Part shown: piece by piece, positions 52,855 to 64,000 of the stretch
Layout: each line of letters begins with the position of its first letter
How positions within the stretch are numbered: position 1 is the first letter of the stretch
Source of the DNA: Chrysoperla carnea
Taxonomy: Eukaryota > Arthropoda > Insecta > Neuroptera > Chrysopidae
Assembly: GCF_905475395.1 (NCBI RefSeq)
Contig: NC_058342.1
Coordinates: 802,001 to 866,000 of the forward strand
Length of the DNA stretch: 64,000 nt
Direction of reading: 5' to 3'
Position numbers and translations under genes: made by a program
The notes under the pieces: generated by a model
Told to the model about the DNA's origin: nothing
The model's input: only the letters and a program-made list of their open reading frames with translations
Database searches by the model: none

Positions 52855-53503
52855 GTGTCCCAAATATATTATACTTCGATGATTAATTTTCAATCACTTT
52901 TGTCCGAATTATAATGCTCGAGAACGACTTGGCAATCTTGTTAAAAAGATGAGGAGGATCGCCACTTAGTTTTTTCGAGAAACATAAGAAACGGAGCTCT
53001 AATTTAATCGTTAGTTCCGGTCGCGTTCGATTACTGTTTTTAACGTCGATAATTTATTTCGGTGTTTAGATTTAACTGTGCGTCGATTTATTTATAATTA
53101 TTCTATTTAAAAACGACTGAAGGTTTTGTTGAAATAATGAATAATTTATTTTACACAATATTAAATCTTTAATTTATTAAAACAAAATTAAACCGATTAT
53201 TAAAATTATACAATAAAAATACAATGACATAAGTTGAACTTGACTGACAAAAATTTTATTAGAACTTTATGAAATTTTGAATAGAACTGAATTAGAACTT
53301 TTCGCAATTTTTATTAGAACTTGATTATAACTTTATTAGAACTGAAAAAAATGGTTTCAATTGATTTTATTTATACAAAAATTATATTGGTTATTTTTGC
53401 CTAAGTAATGAAATTCACACAAGAATAAAAAATAATTTTATAATATTTTTGCAAATTTATGATTTTTTATTTCAACAGGATGTGCCATTTCCGATACTCC
53501 ACA
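52851..53503 (-). repeat. errantivirus 3' LTR
   Basis: Plus-strand text TGTCGTGTCCC...ACTCCACA. Contains a 33-base extra block (near 53,288-53,320) absent from the other LTR. Confidence 0.9.
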
Positions 53504-53523
53504 TTCCTCCCCTGGTGGTCCCC
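53504..53523 (-). other. polypurine tract
   Basis: On the minus strand ACCACCAGGGGAGGAA lies directly before the 3' LTR; it would prime plus-strand synthesis. Confidence 0.75.
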
Positions 53524-53545
53524 TTCTTGATTAGTTTCCAGGTGT

Positions 53546-55531
53546 TTAAAGTTGTATTGGTCGGATTGATCGTCGGCCTGTTATACTTGAGCTGGAAGTT
53601 GACTTTCTGCGATTATTTATTAGACAAGTTTCTGTTGTCGGTTCGTAAGTTACCTCTGATGATATCGGTTGTACTTGATTGTGCTTGTTGTCACCAAAAA
53701 GACAGTTATAAAAATTGAATGTGTCTCCATTGTCGCCTTTTTTACATGGAATGAGACAATTAAATAATTTTGATAATAACTTGATTAATACTTTTATGAT
53801 CCCATATTTGTAGATGTAATAGAATAATAATGCTGATAATAAACCAATTCCACCATAACATGCCCATTGATATATCGTACTTTCATATTTTATGACGAAT
53901 GGCTTGTTTAATTGTGATTGTAAATTTTGATCCATTTGTTCCAGTTTGTGGTGAGTATACTTGATGTCATTTAGGTCCAGATTGGTAATTTTTACAGGTT
54001 TGAGGTATTCTGGAGATAAAGGTTTGGTTCGGTTTAGGTATTTGCAGCAATCGTCTTCAAGGATGTGTACTTCAGGAATTTTTATGTAAGAGGAAATATT
54101 TTTTATGAATATTTCAGGTTGTAGGAGAATATTCGTTGTAATAAGTCGACAGTTGTTGGTGATTTTCAGTAATCCAATACCATTTATTGTTACGTCTTTG
54201 TCTTGCCCATCATTACAGAGAAGGTTGCCTTTTGTAGGTTTACTAAGAATGAATAACCATTCATTTTCTGACACAGTTTGCCAGATTTCAGGAATTGCGT
54301 TGATTGTTGTAATTTTGCATATTTTTGGAATTTTTTGATTTTGTAGATCGAATATTTCCAATTCGCAGACGTTGTCCGATCTTCTTTCCATAATTTCCAC
54401 TTTGGTACAAATGTAGGTGGTATCTGCTAATTTACAATTGTCTATGTTTTTTAGTAAAGCGAATTGACTTTTACTTCTACTAGAAATTATGTAAGGGTAA
54501 TCAATTTCTATGTAGGATAATGAACTTGAATTTTTATGAGGAGTGGGTAAAGGAAAAGTTTGATAGAGAGTATATTCCATAATTTGTGCGATTGGAATTT
54601 TGATTAATACAACTAATAAATCATCTTTCATAAAAGATTTAGTTTCCATTACTTTGTAATAGTTTTCTATGTTTTCAGGATTAACTTTAAGTGGCAATTG
54701 AAATTGCTTAAGAGAGGTTAGTTCTTCTATTAAACTCGTTGGATTAATAATATTATAGTCAACAATACCATGTCGAACTAATGTTAGTGTCATGCTATAT
54801 TGTTCTAGTTGCCTGAAATTAAGATCATTTAATTGTTTGATTAATAATAAATGGTCTAAAATTTCTAATTGTAAATGGTCATTATTAATAATCTGAGTAG
54901 CGTTATTAATAAATGAGTTAAATGTTTGAACGTTTAAATTTAATTCGCGTTCAGTGTCTTCCACGGTATTAAGTGTTTTGTTTAGAGTATTCATGGTTTC
55001 TGATAAAATTTTAATTTGATCCTTCATCATAAGATGTGTTGTTTTTCTATCTTCGATTAATGAATTAATAGAGTTTGTATAAAATATACCATCGTCTGCT
55101 GATGGAGTACCTACTAACCATTTTAATACACTTGAACCGGCATTAATTAGACCTCTTTTTTGTATAATATGGCTATATGTTTGATGATGTAATTGTACAG
55201 ACTTTAATAACATTCTTATCTCCTGTATTTGTGGACTTAGTAATTTCATTTGTAATATGCATGTTGCTGCGTTAGAACTATTATGAGGTATCAAATTACA
55301 AAAATTGTATGATTTTTGATAATGTTTCGTAGCTAATTCTAAATTATTTTTAAATATAGTTGTATTAGTGTAGTGAATTAATGTTAATTTTTGGCTGCAT
55401 ATTTTTGCTTCGCCTAGTTTCTTGAAAAATATGCCCGATGATTTCGGTATTTGTTCCACCAGTATTTCTGTCATCACGTGGTGTAGAAGTATTGACGAAA
55501 TTAATATTTTCCACATCTTCATCTGAAACAT
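53546..55531 (-). CDS. errantivirus-type envelope glycoprotein (F-like)
   Basis: This 661-codon open frame encodes a class I fusion-type membrane protein related to the insect errantivirus Env/baculovirus F family. It has a hydrophobic N-terminal signal (about residues 6-22), and a basic site near residue 125 followed by a Gly/Ala-rich, fusion-peptide-like stretch. A long helical region (about 165-260), a Cys-containing ectodomain with several N-glycosylation sequons, one transmembrane segment about 90-100 residues before the C-terminus and a cytoplasmic tail follow. The basic site is not a full R-x-x-R. A TTTCAG acceptor overlaps the first Met codons, as expected for a spliced env mRNA. No stop interrupts it, unlike gag-pol. 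Described only; no function is claimed for this copy. Confidence 0.75.
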   Translation of the reverse strand: MFQMKMWKILISSILLHHVMTEILVEQIPKSSGIFFKKLGEAKICSQKLTLIHYTNTTIFKNNLELATKHYQKSYNFCNLIPHNSSNAATCILQMKLLSPQIQEIRMLLKSVQLHHQTYSHIIQKRGLINAGSSVLKWLVGTPSADDGIFYTNSINSLIEDRKTTHLMMKDQIKILSETMNTLNKTLNTVEDTERELNLNVQTFNSFINNATQIINNDHLQLEILDHLLLIKQLNDLNFRQLEQYSMTLTLVRHGIVDYNIINPTSLIEELTSLKQFQLPLKVNPENIENYYKVMETKSFMKDDLLVVLIKIPIAQIMEYTLYQTFPLPTPHKNSSSLSYIEIDYPYIISSRSKSQFALLKNIDNCKLADTTYICTKVEIMERRSDNVCELEIFDLQNQKIPKICKITTINAIPEIWQTVSENEWLFILSKPTKGNLLCNDGQDKDVTINGIGLLKITNNCRLITTNILLQPEIFIKNISSYIKIPEVHILEDDCCKYLNRTKPLSPEYLKPVKITNLDLNDIKYTHHKLEQMDQNLQSQLNKPFVIKYESTIYQWACYGGIGLLSALLFYYIYKYGIIKVLIKLLSKLFNCLIPCKKGDNGDTFNFYNCLFGDNKHNQVQPISSEVTYEPTTETCLINNRRKSTSSSSITGRRSIRPIQL

Positions 55532-58500
55532 ACAGTTTCACATTATTCATGTGATATGTTTTTTCCAATTTTTTCATTTTTATTGTTACAGTGTGTTTTT
55601 CAGGATTGACTTTGGTTATTTGGAAAGGACCTTTATATCTTTCAGAAAGTTTGACGGGTGCACATTGTCCTTCCTTAACTAATACGTAATCGTTTATTTT
55701 GAAATTTCCAATTTTGTTGCTTGCTGCTTTGTCTTACTGTTGTTTGTTAACTCGTTTTGATTATTTTAAATTACTTCTAGCTACTTCTCGAATTTTTTTA
55801 ATTTTGTCTTGTACCTCTTGTGAAAATTTGTCGTAAGTTTTCCCTATTACTCCTTTGTTGAAAGACATTGGTATATTTGGTTCAATTCCAAAAACTAATT
55901 TATATGGAGTTTCACCTGTTGATCTGTTTGCGTGTGTGTTGTACGAGTAGGTAGCCAAATACAACATTTCGTCCCAATTGTCCATTGATTCGTTTACATA
56001 TGAACGGAGGTAGTTCTCCAGATACGTATGACTTCTTTCCAAAGAGCCATTGCTTTGCGGATGGTAGCAGCTTGTTGTCTTGTGCTTGATTGAAAATAGT
56101 TTATTTACTTCCTTGAATAGTGCACTTGTAAATACAGGATCTTGATCAGTTAGTATGGCTTTTGGAAAACCAAATGTACTTGCGTATTTTAGAAAATAAA
56201 CCGCAGTTGTTTCAGCTTTTCTGTCTTCCATTGGGAATGCTTGGAGATGTTTAGTAAGGTTGTCTTGCATAGTAACTATAAACTTATTTCCACTTTTTGT
56301 TTGTGGTAAGGGTCCGACAAAGTCTAAAGAGATTTCTTCATTAAAGTTCACTGCTGTTGTTGTAATAACCATTGGGGATTTCCTTATAATTGAATATTTG
56401 TTTTTCTGGCATGTGACACATTTTTTGATATAATTTTCGACATAACTTTTCATGCCTTTCCAGAAGTATTTTTGACGTAATTCTTGATAGGTACGAGCCT
56501 GTCCTGGGTGACCTCTTAGTGGACTATCATGGAACTCTTGGAGGAGTTTTAATTTTTCTTCTTCGGTTCTTACGACAGTTGTTGCGCCGTTATTAGCTTC
56601 AGGTGTGATGCTGGCTTCGCTTTGACTTGATTCATCATCTGTTTCGATTTCCACAGTTTCTGGGGGTTCTTGGTTGGCTTCAGAACTAGGGCCTGGTTCG
56701 CCTATTTCAGCTAGTTCATTGTCCAAAACGTCTTGTATTTCGTTTTCAGAGAGATAAACATTAAAATTTATATTTTCAACGGGTATTATTTGAATATTAT
56801 TTTCAAAATGATGATATAGCAAATTATTTAAATAGTTTTTATTTAATTTTTTATCTATTATACTAGGATGAATAATAGTATTTTTAGCAGTTGAAGTCAA
56901 GGACACTTCATACAATGTTTCATAGAATAGTTTTACGTTCATATTATTTTGAATTGTGTTTTTTAAAATAATTAATATTATTGTTTGGGTGTCGTTTTCG
57001 TTTCTTATCACTTGACCGATATTTGCGTTGTCTATGTCCTCTCGAGTGAAGTTATTTAAAATAAATGTTTTTAAATTATTATTTATGTTTAAATCTTTAG
57101 TTAATGGAATTATTAGAGTTTTTAAGTTACTTATATTGACGATGTTATTTATGTATGGGATTTTAACGCTATTTTTTATCGTTTTGTCGAAATCTTCAAA
57201 TTTTTTCGATTTATCTACGATAGCCATAAGAATTGGTCTGCTAAGTAGATCTGCTGTGTAGTTGGTTTTACCAGGGGTGTATTTTATTCTATATTGGTAG
57301 TTCATTAGCTTCAGTCTCCATCTTACTAATCGACTAGTTGGGTCTTTCACTGAATGTAGCCACACTAAAGGACGGTGATCAGTTTTTATTTCGAACAATC
57401 TTGCGTACAGAAAATGATGGAAGTTTCTTACTGTCTTAATTATTGCCAAACATTCTTTTTCGATTGTGGAATAATTTCTTTCAGCTTTATTCAACGTATA
57501 TGAATAAAATGCAATCGGCATATCGATACCATTGTACTCTTGCGTCAGAACTCCGCCTAGAGCTTCGTTACTAGCATCGGTGGTGATAGAAAACATTTTG
57601 CTGGTGTCAGGATGTCTTAGAATAGGGGCTGAAGTAATCTTTTCTTTCAATAAATTCAATGCATCTACACAACTTTTATCGAAATCGAATTTTATGTTCT
57701 TTTTCAGTAGTTTTGTAAGTGGTTTTGTTATTTTACCGTAATTTTCGATGAATTTACGGTAATAACCAGTTATTCCCAAGAAACTTTGAATTTGTTTAAT
57801 ATTTGTTGGGTGATTTAATTATAGTATTTTTTCTATTTTTTCTGCTTGGGGTTTGATGCCATCTACTGTTACGATGTGTCCAAGATACTTTAATTCTTTT
57901 TGTAGAAATTCGCATTTTTCAATATTAAGTTTTAAATTGTTTTTCTTTAGTATACTTAACACTTCATTTAGATTTTCAATATGATTTTGGAGGTTTTTGC
58001 CTAATATAATTACATCATCAAGGTAGCACATACACTTTCCTTGGTTTATTTGATCAGCAAAGATTCCGTTCATTAGAGTTTGGAAACTGGGTGGGGCGTT
58101 TACCAAACCAAAGGGTATACGTGGAAATTCCCAGTGACCGTTCCCGACAGTGAATGCCGTCTTTGGGATGTCTTCCTCTTTGACCATAATTTGGTAAAAC
58201 CCGCTGGCCAAATCAATTGCTGAATAATATTGGTTACCTTCCAAATTACTAAGTATTTCGTCTATACGCGGTATAGGATAGTTGTTTGATATCGTTATCT
58301 CATTTAGGTTGCGATAATCGATTGCCATTCTAAATTGTTTAGTATTTGAGTGTGGTGTTTGTTTTTTGTCTACAATCCACACAGGTGAGTTATAAGGTGA
58401 TTTACTCTTCCGAATAATGTTATTTTTTAGAAGTTCATTTACTTGACGTTGAGCTTCGTCTTTCAATGCTTTTGGTAATGGGTAAATTTTATTTTTGACG

Positions 58501-58815
58501 GGTTCTAGGTCTTTTAATTTGATTTCATGCTGAATAACGTTTGTACAACCCGGCGAATCGTCATCTAGCTTGACAATTTCATGGTGTTGTAAAACCGTTT
58601 CAATTAATAATTTTTGTTCAGTTGAATTTAGATTATTGATTCTTAAGTTTTCTAAAATATTGTTTTTTCTATTGATTTGAATGTTGTTAAAATTATAAAC
58701 ATTTTGTTTTAATACTGGCTCTAATTCTATAGTATTATTTTTATAATTAATAATTGCATTGTGTTTACTTAAGAAATCTGATCCTAGAATTCCATCATAT
58801 GGTATATTATCTGTT
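55365..58815 (-). pseudogene. errantivirus pol, defective
   Basis: Reading from gag, the protease keeps only its C-terminal flap segment (GILGSDFLSKHNA, about 58,790-58,750). The segment with the catalytic Asp-Thr/Ser-Gly is missing, apparently by deletion at the gag-pol boundary. RT follows (RMAIDYRNLNEI, SAIDLASGFYQI, IPFGLVNAPPSFQTLM, CYLDDVIIL) and RNase H (SITTDASNEALGGVL, TDHRPLVWL). The integrase (HHCC with CVTCQKNKYS; core Asp, Asp and Glu in LDFVGPL, ILTDQDPVF and NGSLERSH) follows a low-complexity Glu/Ser linker. Breaks: in-frame TAA at 57,819-57,821 and a frameshift near 55,745, after which the C-terminal GPFQITKVNPEKH region overlaps env to 55,365. It polymerises and integrates retroelement DNA in intact relatives; this copy is dead. 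Confidence 0.8.
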
Positions 58816-58819
58816 TGAA

Positions 58820-59731
58820 CTAAGTGAAAATAATGATGATATGGACTACTTTAGGATTTGGGTTATTAAGATTTTCGTTCCTTTTCTTTTTCCTACATTC
58901 GTCGATTGTGTGACCTCGAAAGTGACAAAAATCACACTTTTTGAACGAGTTATTATAATTTTTTGACTGTGGTGGATCACCAGAATGTTTAAAATTTTTA
59001 TTGCGACATTCCTTTGTATTGTTATTATTTCTTTTACAAATTTTACAGTATTTTTTATTTGTTTGAATAGTTGTTTGTAAGGAAATTTTAAATTGATTTT
59101 GCATAGAGACAAAAGATTCTTCTTCGCTGGCTATGCTTAGAGGTTCATTAATTGACATAAAAGTTTTATGCCTTAAAATGTTAGAAATTTCTGGCTTACA
59201 GTGATGTGTAAACCTACGTAAAGCCATTTCATTTATTAAGGCTAACTTGCCCACTAACATTGAATTCGAAATGGTACTTTCTTTAATTTTTTGAATTATT
59301 CGTGAGTTTAAATGCTCGATACGTAAGAAAAATTCTTTTACGGTTTCATTTGGTTTTTGCCTACAAGTTTCTAATTGCCCTTGTAAATACGTAAGGCTTT
59401 CAGTTATTTGAAATACTTGTTTTAATTTTATTTTTAAATCAGTGAAAGTATTTATTTCGGAAGCATTTATTTTATTTTTAACTTCTGATGAAACTTTTGA
59501 AAATATTAAGGCTGTAAGTGCCGTTTTTTTATTTTCCTTTGCTATAGATAATGCATTTTCTTCGTTTTGAAGGAAATTAGATAACTCTGACGAGTTACCG
59601 TTAAATGATGTAATCATTTGTGCAAGGAAAGTAATCGGGATACTTCCCCTGTGCTGTGTTGTATCATCATCATCAGATAAATCAGGAGAAATGATTTCTG
59701 GATCAAGGTTTTGTGAATCAGCGAGACTCAT
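58820..59731 (-). pseudogene. errantivirus gag, probably 3'-deleted
   Basis: A 303-codon frame from ATG 59,731 encodes an acidic N-terminus, a helical capsid-like region (TALIFSKVSSEVKNKINASE, TYLQGQLETCRQKPNETVKE) and two Cys clusters near the C-terminus. The second is a proper CCHC knuckle (CDFCHFRGHTIDEC); the first lacks its His. The frame ends after VVHIIIIFT, close to where the protease should begin, and appears shortened by the same deletion that removed the protease active site. It would package element RNA. Confidence 0.7.
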
Positions 59732-59940
59732 GTTTATTGATAATGAGGATAGGATAGTTGTAGAAGCAAAAATAAATCAATTCGCCTACCTTATTGGTTT
59801 AATCTTGACCAGTCCAATGGGATAGCTATACACTCTTGGTAGATGATATTAATTCTGCTTCAGTTGATTTGGTTCGATGATACCCAAAATTTACACCAAG
59901 CTGTTAGTTGTTACACCGTCTTGACCTGGGATTCTGGATA

Positions 59941-59957
59941 TTCTGGCAGGATCGCCA
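59941..59957 (-). other. primer-binding site for tRNA-Arg
   Basis: On the minus strand TGGCGATCCTGCCAGAA, complementary to the 3' end of an insect-type tRNA-Arg (ACG) with CCA, four bases from the 5' LTR. Confidence 0.7.
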
Positions 59958-59961
59958 ATTT

Positions 59962-62284
<2,323 letters not shown>

Positions 62285-63993
62285 TCATTCGTCATCGTCG
62301 GAGTCACATACAACGTTGTTTAACTCATCTTCATCATCTATTGAATCGGGTTCTGTAAAAATAAAACGTATATAATAGAATAAAAGTAATGGATTCTTTG
62401 ATTCAAATATATTCGGTAAAGAATTAATTATTATAAAATTACTAGGGATTTTGGTGATTAAGTCACTCACAGAAGTAGGAAGTTGGTGTCCTTCGAACCA
62501 TTTAAATACAAATTTATCGTCTTGTTCCATCCAACCGTACTTCAATGAATCCCATGTGGTATTGAATCTAAATTTTGAATTTTCTTGCTATAATTTTCAT
62601 TAACATCGGAAGCTTTATAATTACTGATGAAAAGTTGGTACCTTCCATCATCAACGTCAATTGATTTTTTAGCATTGTAGAGCTGGCAGATAAACTTCTG
62701 AATACTGTTAAAAACTTCGTTTAACTGAATCTCAGTCAAATTTTCTTCCCCAAGTGTAGCAAATGCTTGTTGGAATTCTACATTTTTTTTCTGCAAAGTG
62801 AAAGGTCTTTTCTTTCTTTTATTAAAGAAAGCCGGATTGAAATCACACCCTGTGAACGCATGGAAGCCGATTAAGCTTTTGGCTAACAATTCACCAAGCT
62901 CGATATAAATTTTTGTGACGTCAATATATCTTTCGTTATATCCTGTTCCATTGAGCATCCAAATATTACAATTAGAATTTTGTAATTGTTTCATATTCCC
63001 AATCATTATAATTCAAATGTCGGTATCAGAGGCTCTAATCACATCGACTGATCAACACTTGATTGAACCTTGTCATCAACAACTTGATATGATTGACAGT
63101 TTCGAAAATTTAAAAAAATCTGTCGGTTACCCAAAAATGATTTCATTTCCTCAGTGCACCAATGATTTGTAAAAAAATCTACCAAAGCTTCCTTAAATTT
63201 AGTATTCTTCAATTCTTTTGCAAAATCTGATGGCCGCACCTGTTCAGGCCCCGATATTGTGTAATCAATCAACGATGCTTCATGACGTAGACATCTTTCA
63301 CTATCTTTTACTGATGGAAACAAATATTGATCAATGATTACATCAATTCTCCGAGTAGAATATTTTGATACGATTTGCAAAAATTTCTTAGAAATACTTC
63401 CGAATGTTTTGGGTACTTCTTTCATAGAATGCAGAATAAAAAAATCCATCAATTAAGAATACATCTGTGTTAGGTGGTGGTTCCTGATCAATATTTGGTT
63501 CAAGGCATTTTACTAGTACAGATTTATCAGTTTTACAGAAACCACCATCTAGATGACATAAAGCTAGAGGTACAGGAGATATTATATACGCTAAAATTTT
63601 GAGGACATCAATCTGGTGATCCATCGAAATTCCCAACAAACGTCCGAATAAATCTCGCTGTAATTTGATCTCTTGCTGTTTATCTCCAATTTTAACAGAC
63701 TTTTTCTTTACAAGTAGACTTGAAAAATTGTGCAGTGGTGTCTTCTTGATGGCTTTTTCAAATCTTTTCGAATCAGATGCACATTCAGATATAAAACATG
63801 TTCGTAGCTCTTCACCAATATTTTGGATATTTAAGAGAAATTCTTCCACTTGAGATGATGCAGCTTTCCCAGAACTTATGTTGAATAATTGGTCAGGTGG
63901 TAAATCTGAGCTGAAGGGATTTACATATTGATTAAATGAGTTGATAAACTTTTCGAGTTGTTGAACACTTTTCTTAATATTATGTGGCTGCAA
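62285..63993 (-). pseudogene. second copy of the Academ-like XPG-type gene (C-terminal half)
   Basis: The frames follow the order of the 13-15.4 kb copy: DQLFNISSGKAAS and EIKLQRDLFGRLLGIS (63,993-63,388), then KEVPKTFGSISKKFLQIVSK and TISGPEQVRPSDFAKEL (63,452-63,039). RASDTDI follows, then a TGA at about 63,014, then RYIDVTKIY and GFHAFTGCDFNPAFFNKRKK (63,006-62,542), and KWFEGHQLP (62,545 on). A last exon (62,352-62,285; acceptor TTTTACAG) gives the acidic tail. The Glu-Ala-Asp segment of the nuclease is deleted between 63,060 and 63,039. It is broken by at least two frameshifts and the stop. The 5' half lies beyond the window. Intron positions near the 3' end match the first copy. Confidence 0.65.
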
Positions 63994-64000
63994 CTCTACT

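Overview
The window is eukaryotic nuclear DNA, AT-rich, with introns and almost entirely made of transposable elements. The element mix points to an arthropod, most likely an insect: Penelope-like element, P element, errantivirus-type Ty3/gypsy with env, jockey-type LINE, OTU-bearing Helitron, BED-finger hAT, piggyBac, pogo/Tigger and a Mutator-like element. The retroelement primer sites match the 3' ends of insect-type tRNA-Ser and tRNA-Arg. The species cannot be named from sequence alone. I see no intact housekeeping gene, no rRNA or tRNA gene and no CRISPR array.

Left arm (1-8.4 kb): a P-element transposase fragment, a Penelope-like element whose RT and GIY-YIG parts face away from each other, a degenerate parvovirus-like fragment, a hAT C-terminal fragment, an integrase-like fragment and a 201-bp tandem duplication. 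Centre (8.41-51.97 kb): one large nest. The outermost element is a DNA transposon with 15 identical terminal bases (TAGTAGGGGAGCCCA), shared subterminal repeats and a TTT target duplication. Its intron-containing gene carries a C-terminal XPG/FEN1-like (PIN) nuclease signature, so I call it Academ-like as a candidate. A Mutator-like element with a fused DEDDh exonuclease (about 9.3-13.0 kb) lies in its 3' part. A hAT element (16,007-49,635) splits its gene; the hAT has matching TIRs and an 8-bp target duplication, and removing it restores the reading frame exactly.

Inside the hAT, about 30 kb of further insertions separate its BED/DDE part (46.8-48.4 kb) from its dimerisation domain (16.2-16.5 kb). 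They include a degenerate OTU Helitron in pieces from about 36.1 to 18.2 kb, a Tigger (about 19.8-22.05 kb), a 5' gypsy remnant (22.6-23.6 kb), a piggyBac-like element (25,204-32,340), a gypsy with identical LTRs inserted in the piggyBac's own terminal repeat (25,217-29,738), fold-back elements and MITEs (36.9-39.3 kb), and a jockey-type LINE (41.8-45.3 kb). The bases flanking the outermost transposon rejoin to an open frame of an unrecognised exon, so the nest sits in some older coding sequence.

Right arm (52-64 kb): an exon-like stretch, then an errantivirus-like provirus (52,851-60,582) inserted in a (TA)n microsatellite with broken gag-pol but an open env, then intergenic DNA, and a second degenerate copy of the XPG-type transposon gene running off the right edge. 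Nearly every coding region carries stops or frameshifts. The order of insertion, oldest to youngest, reads: unknown gene, Academ-like element, hAT, Helitron, piggyBac, gypsy. Identifications rest on motif recognition by eye, with no database search.
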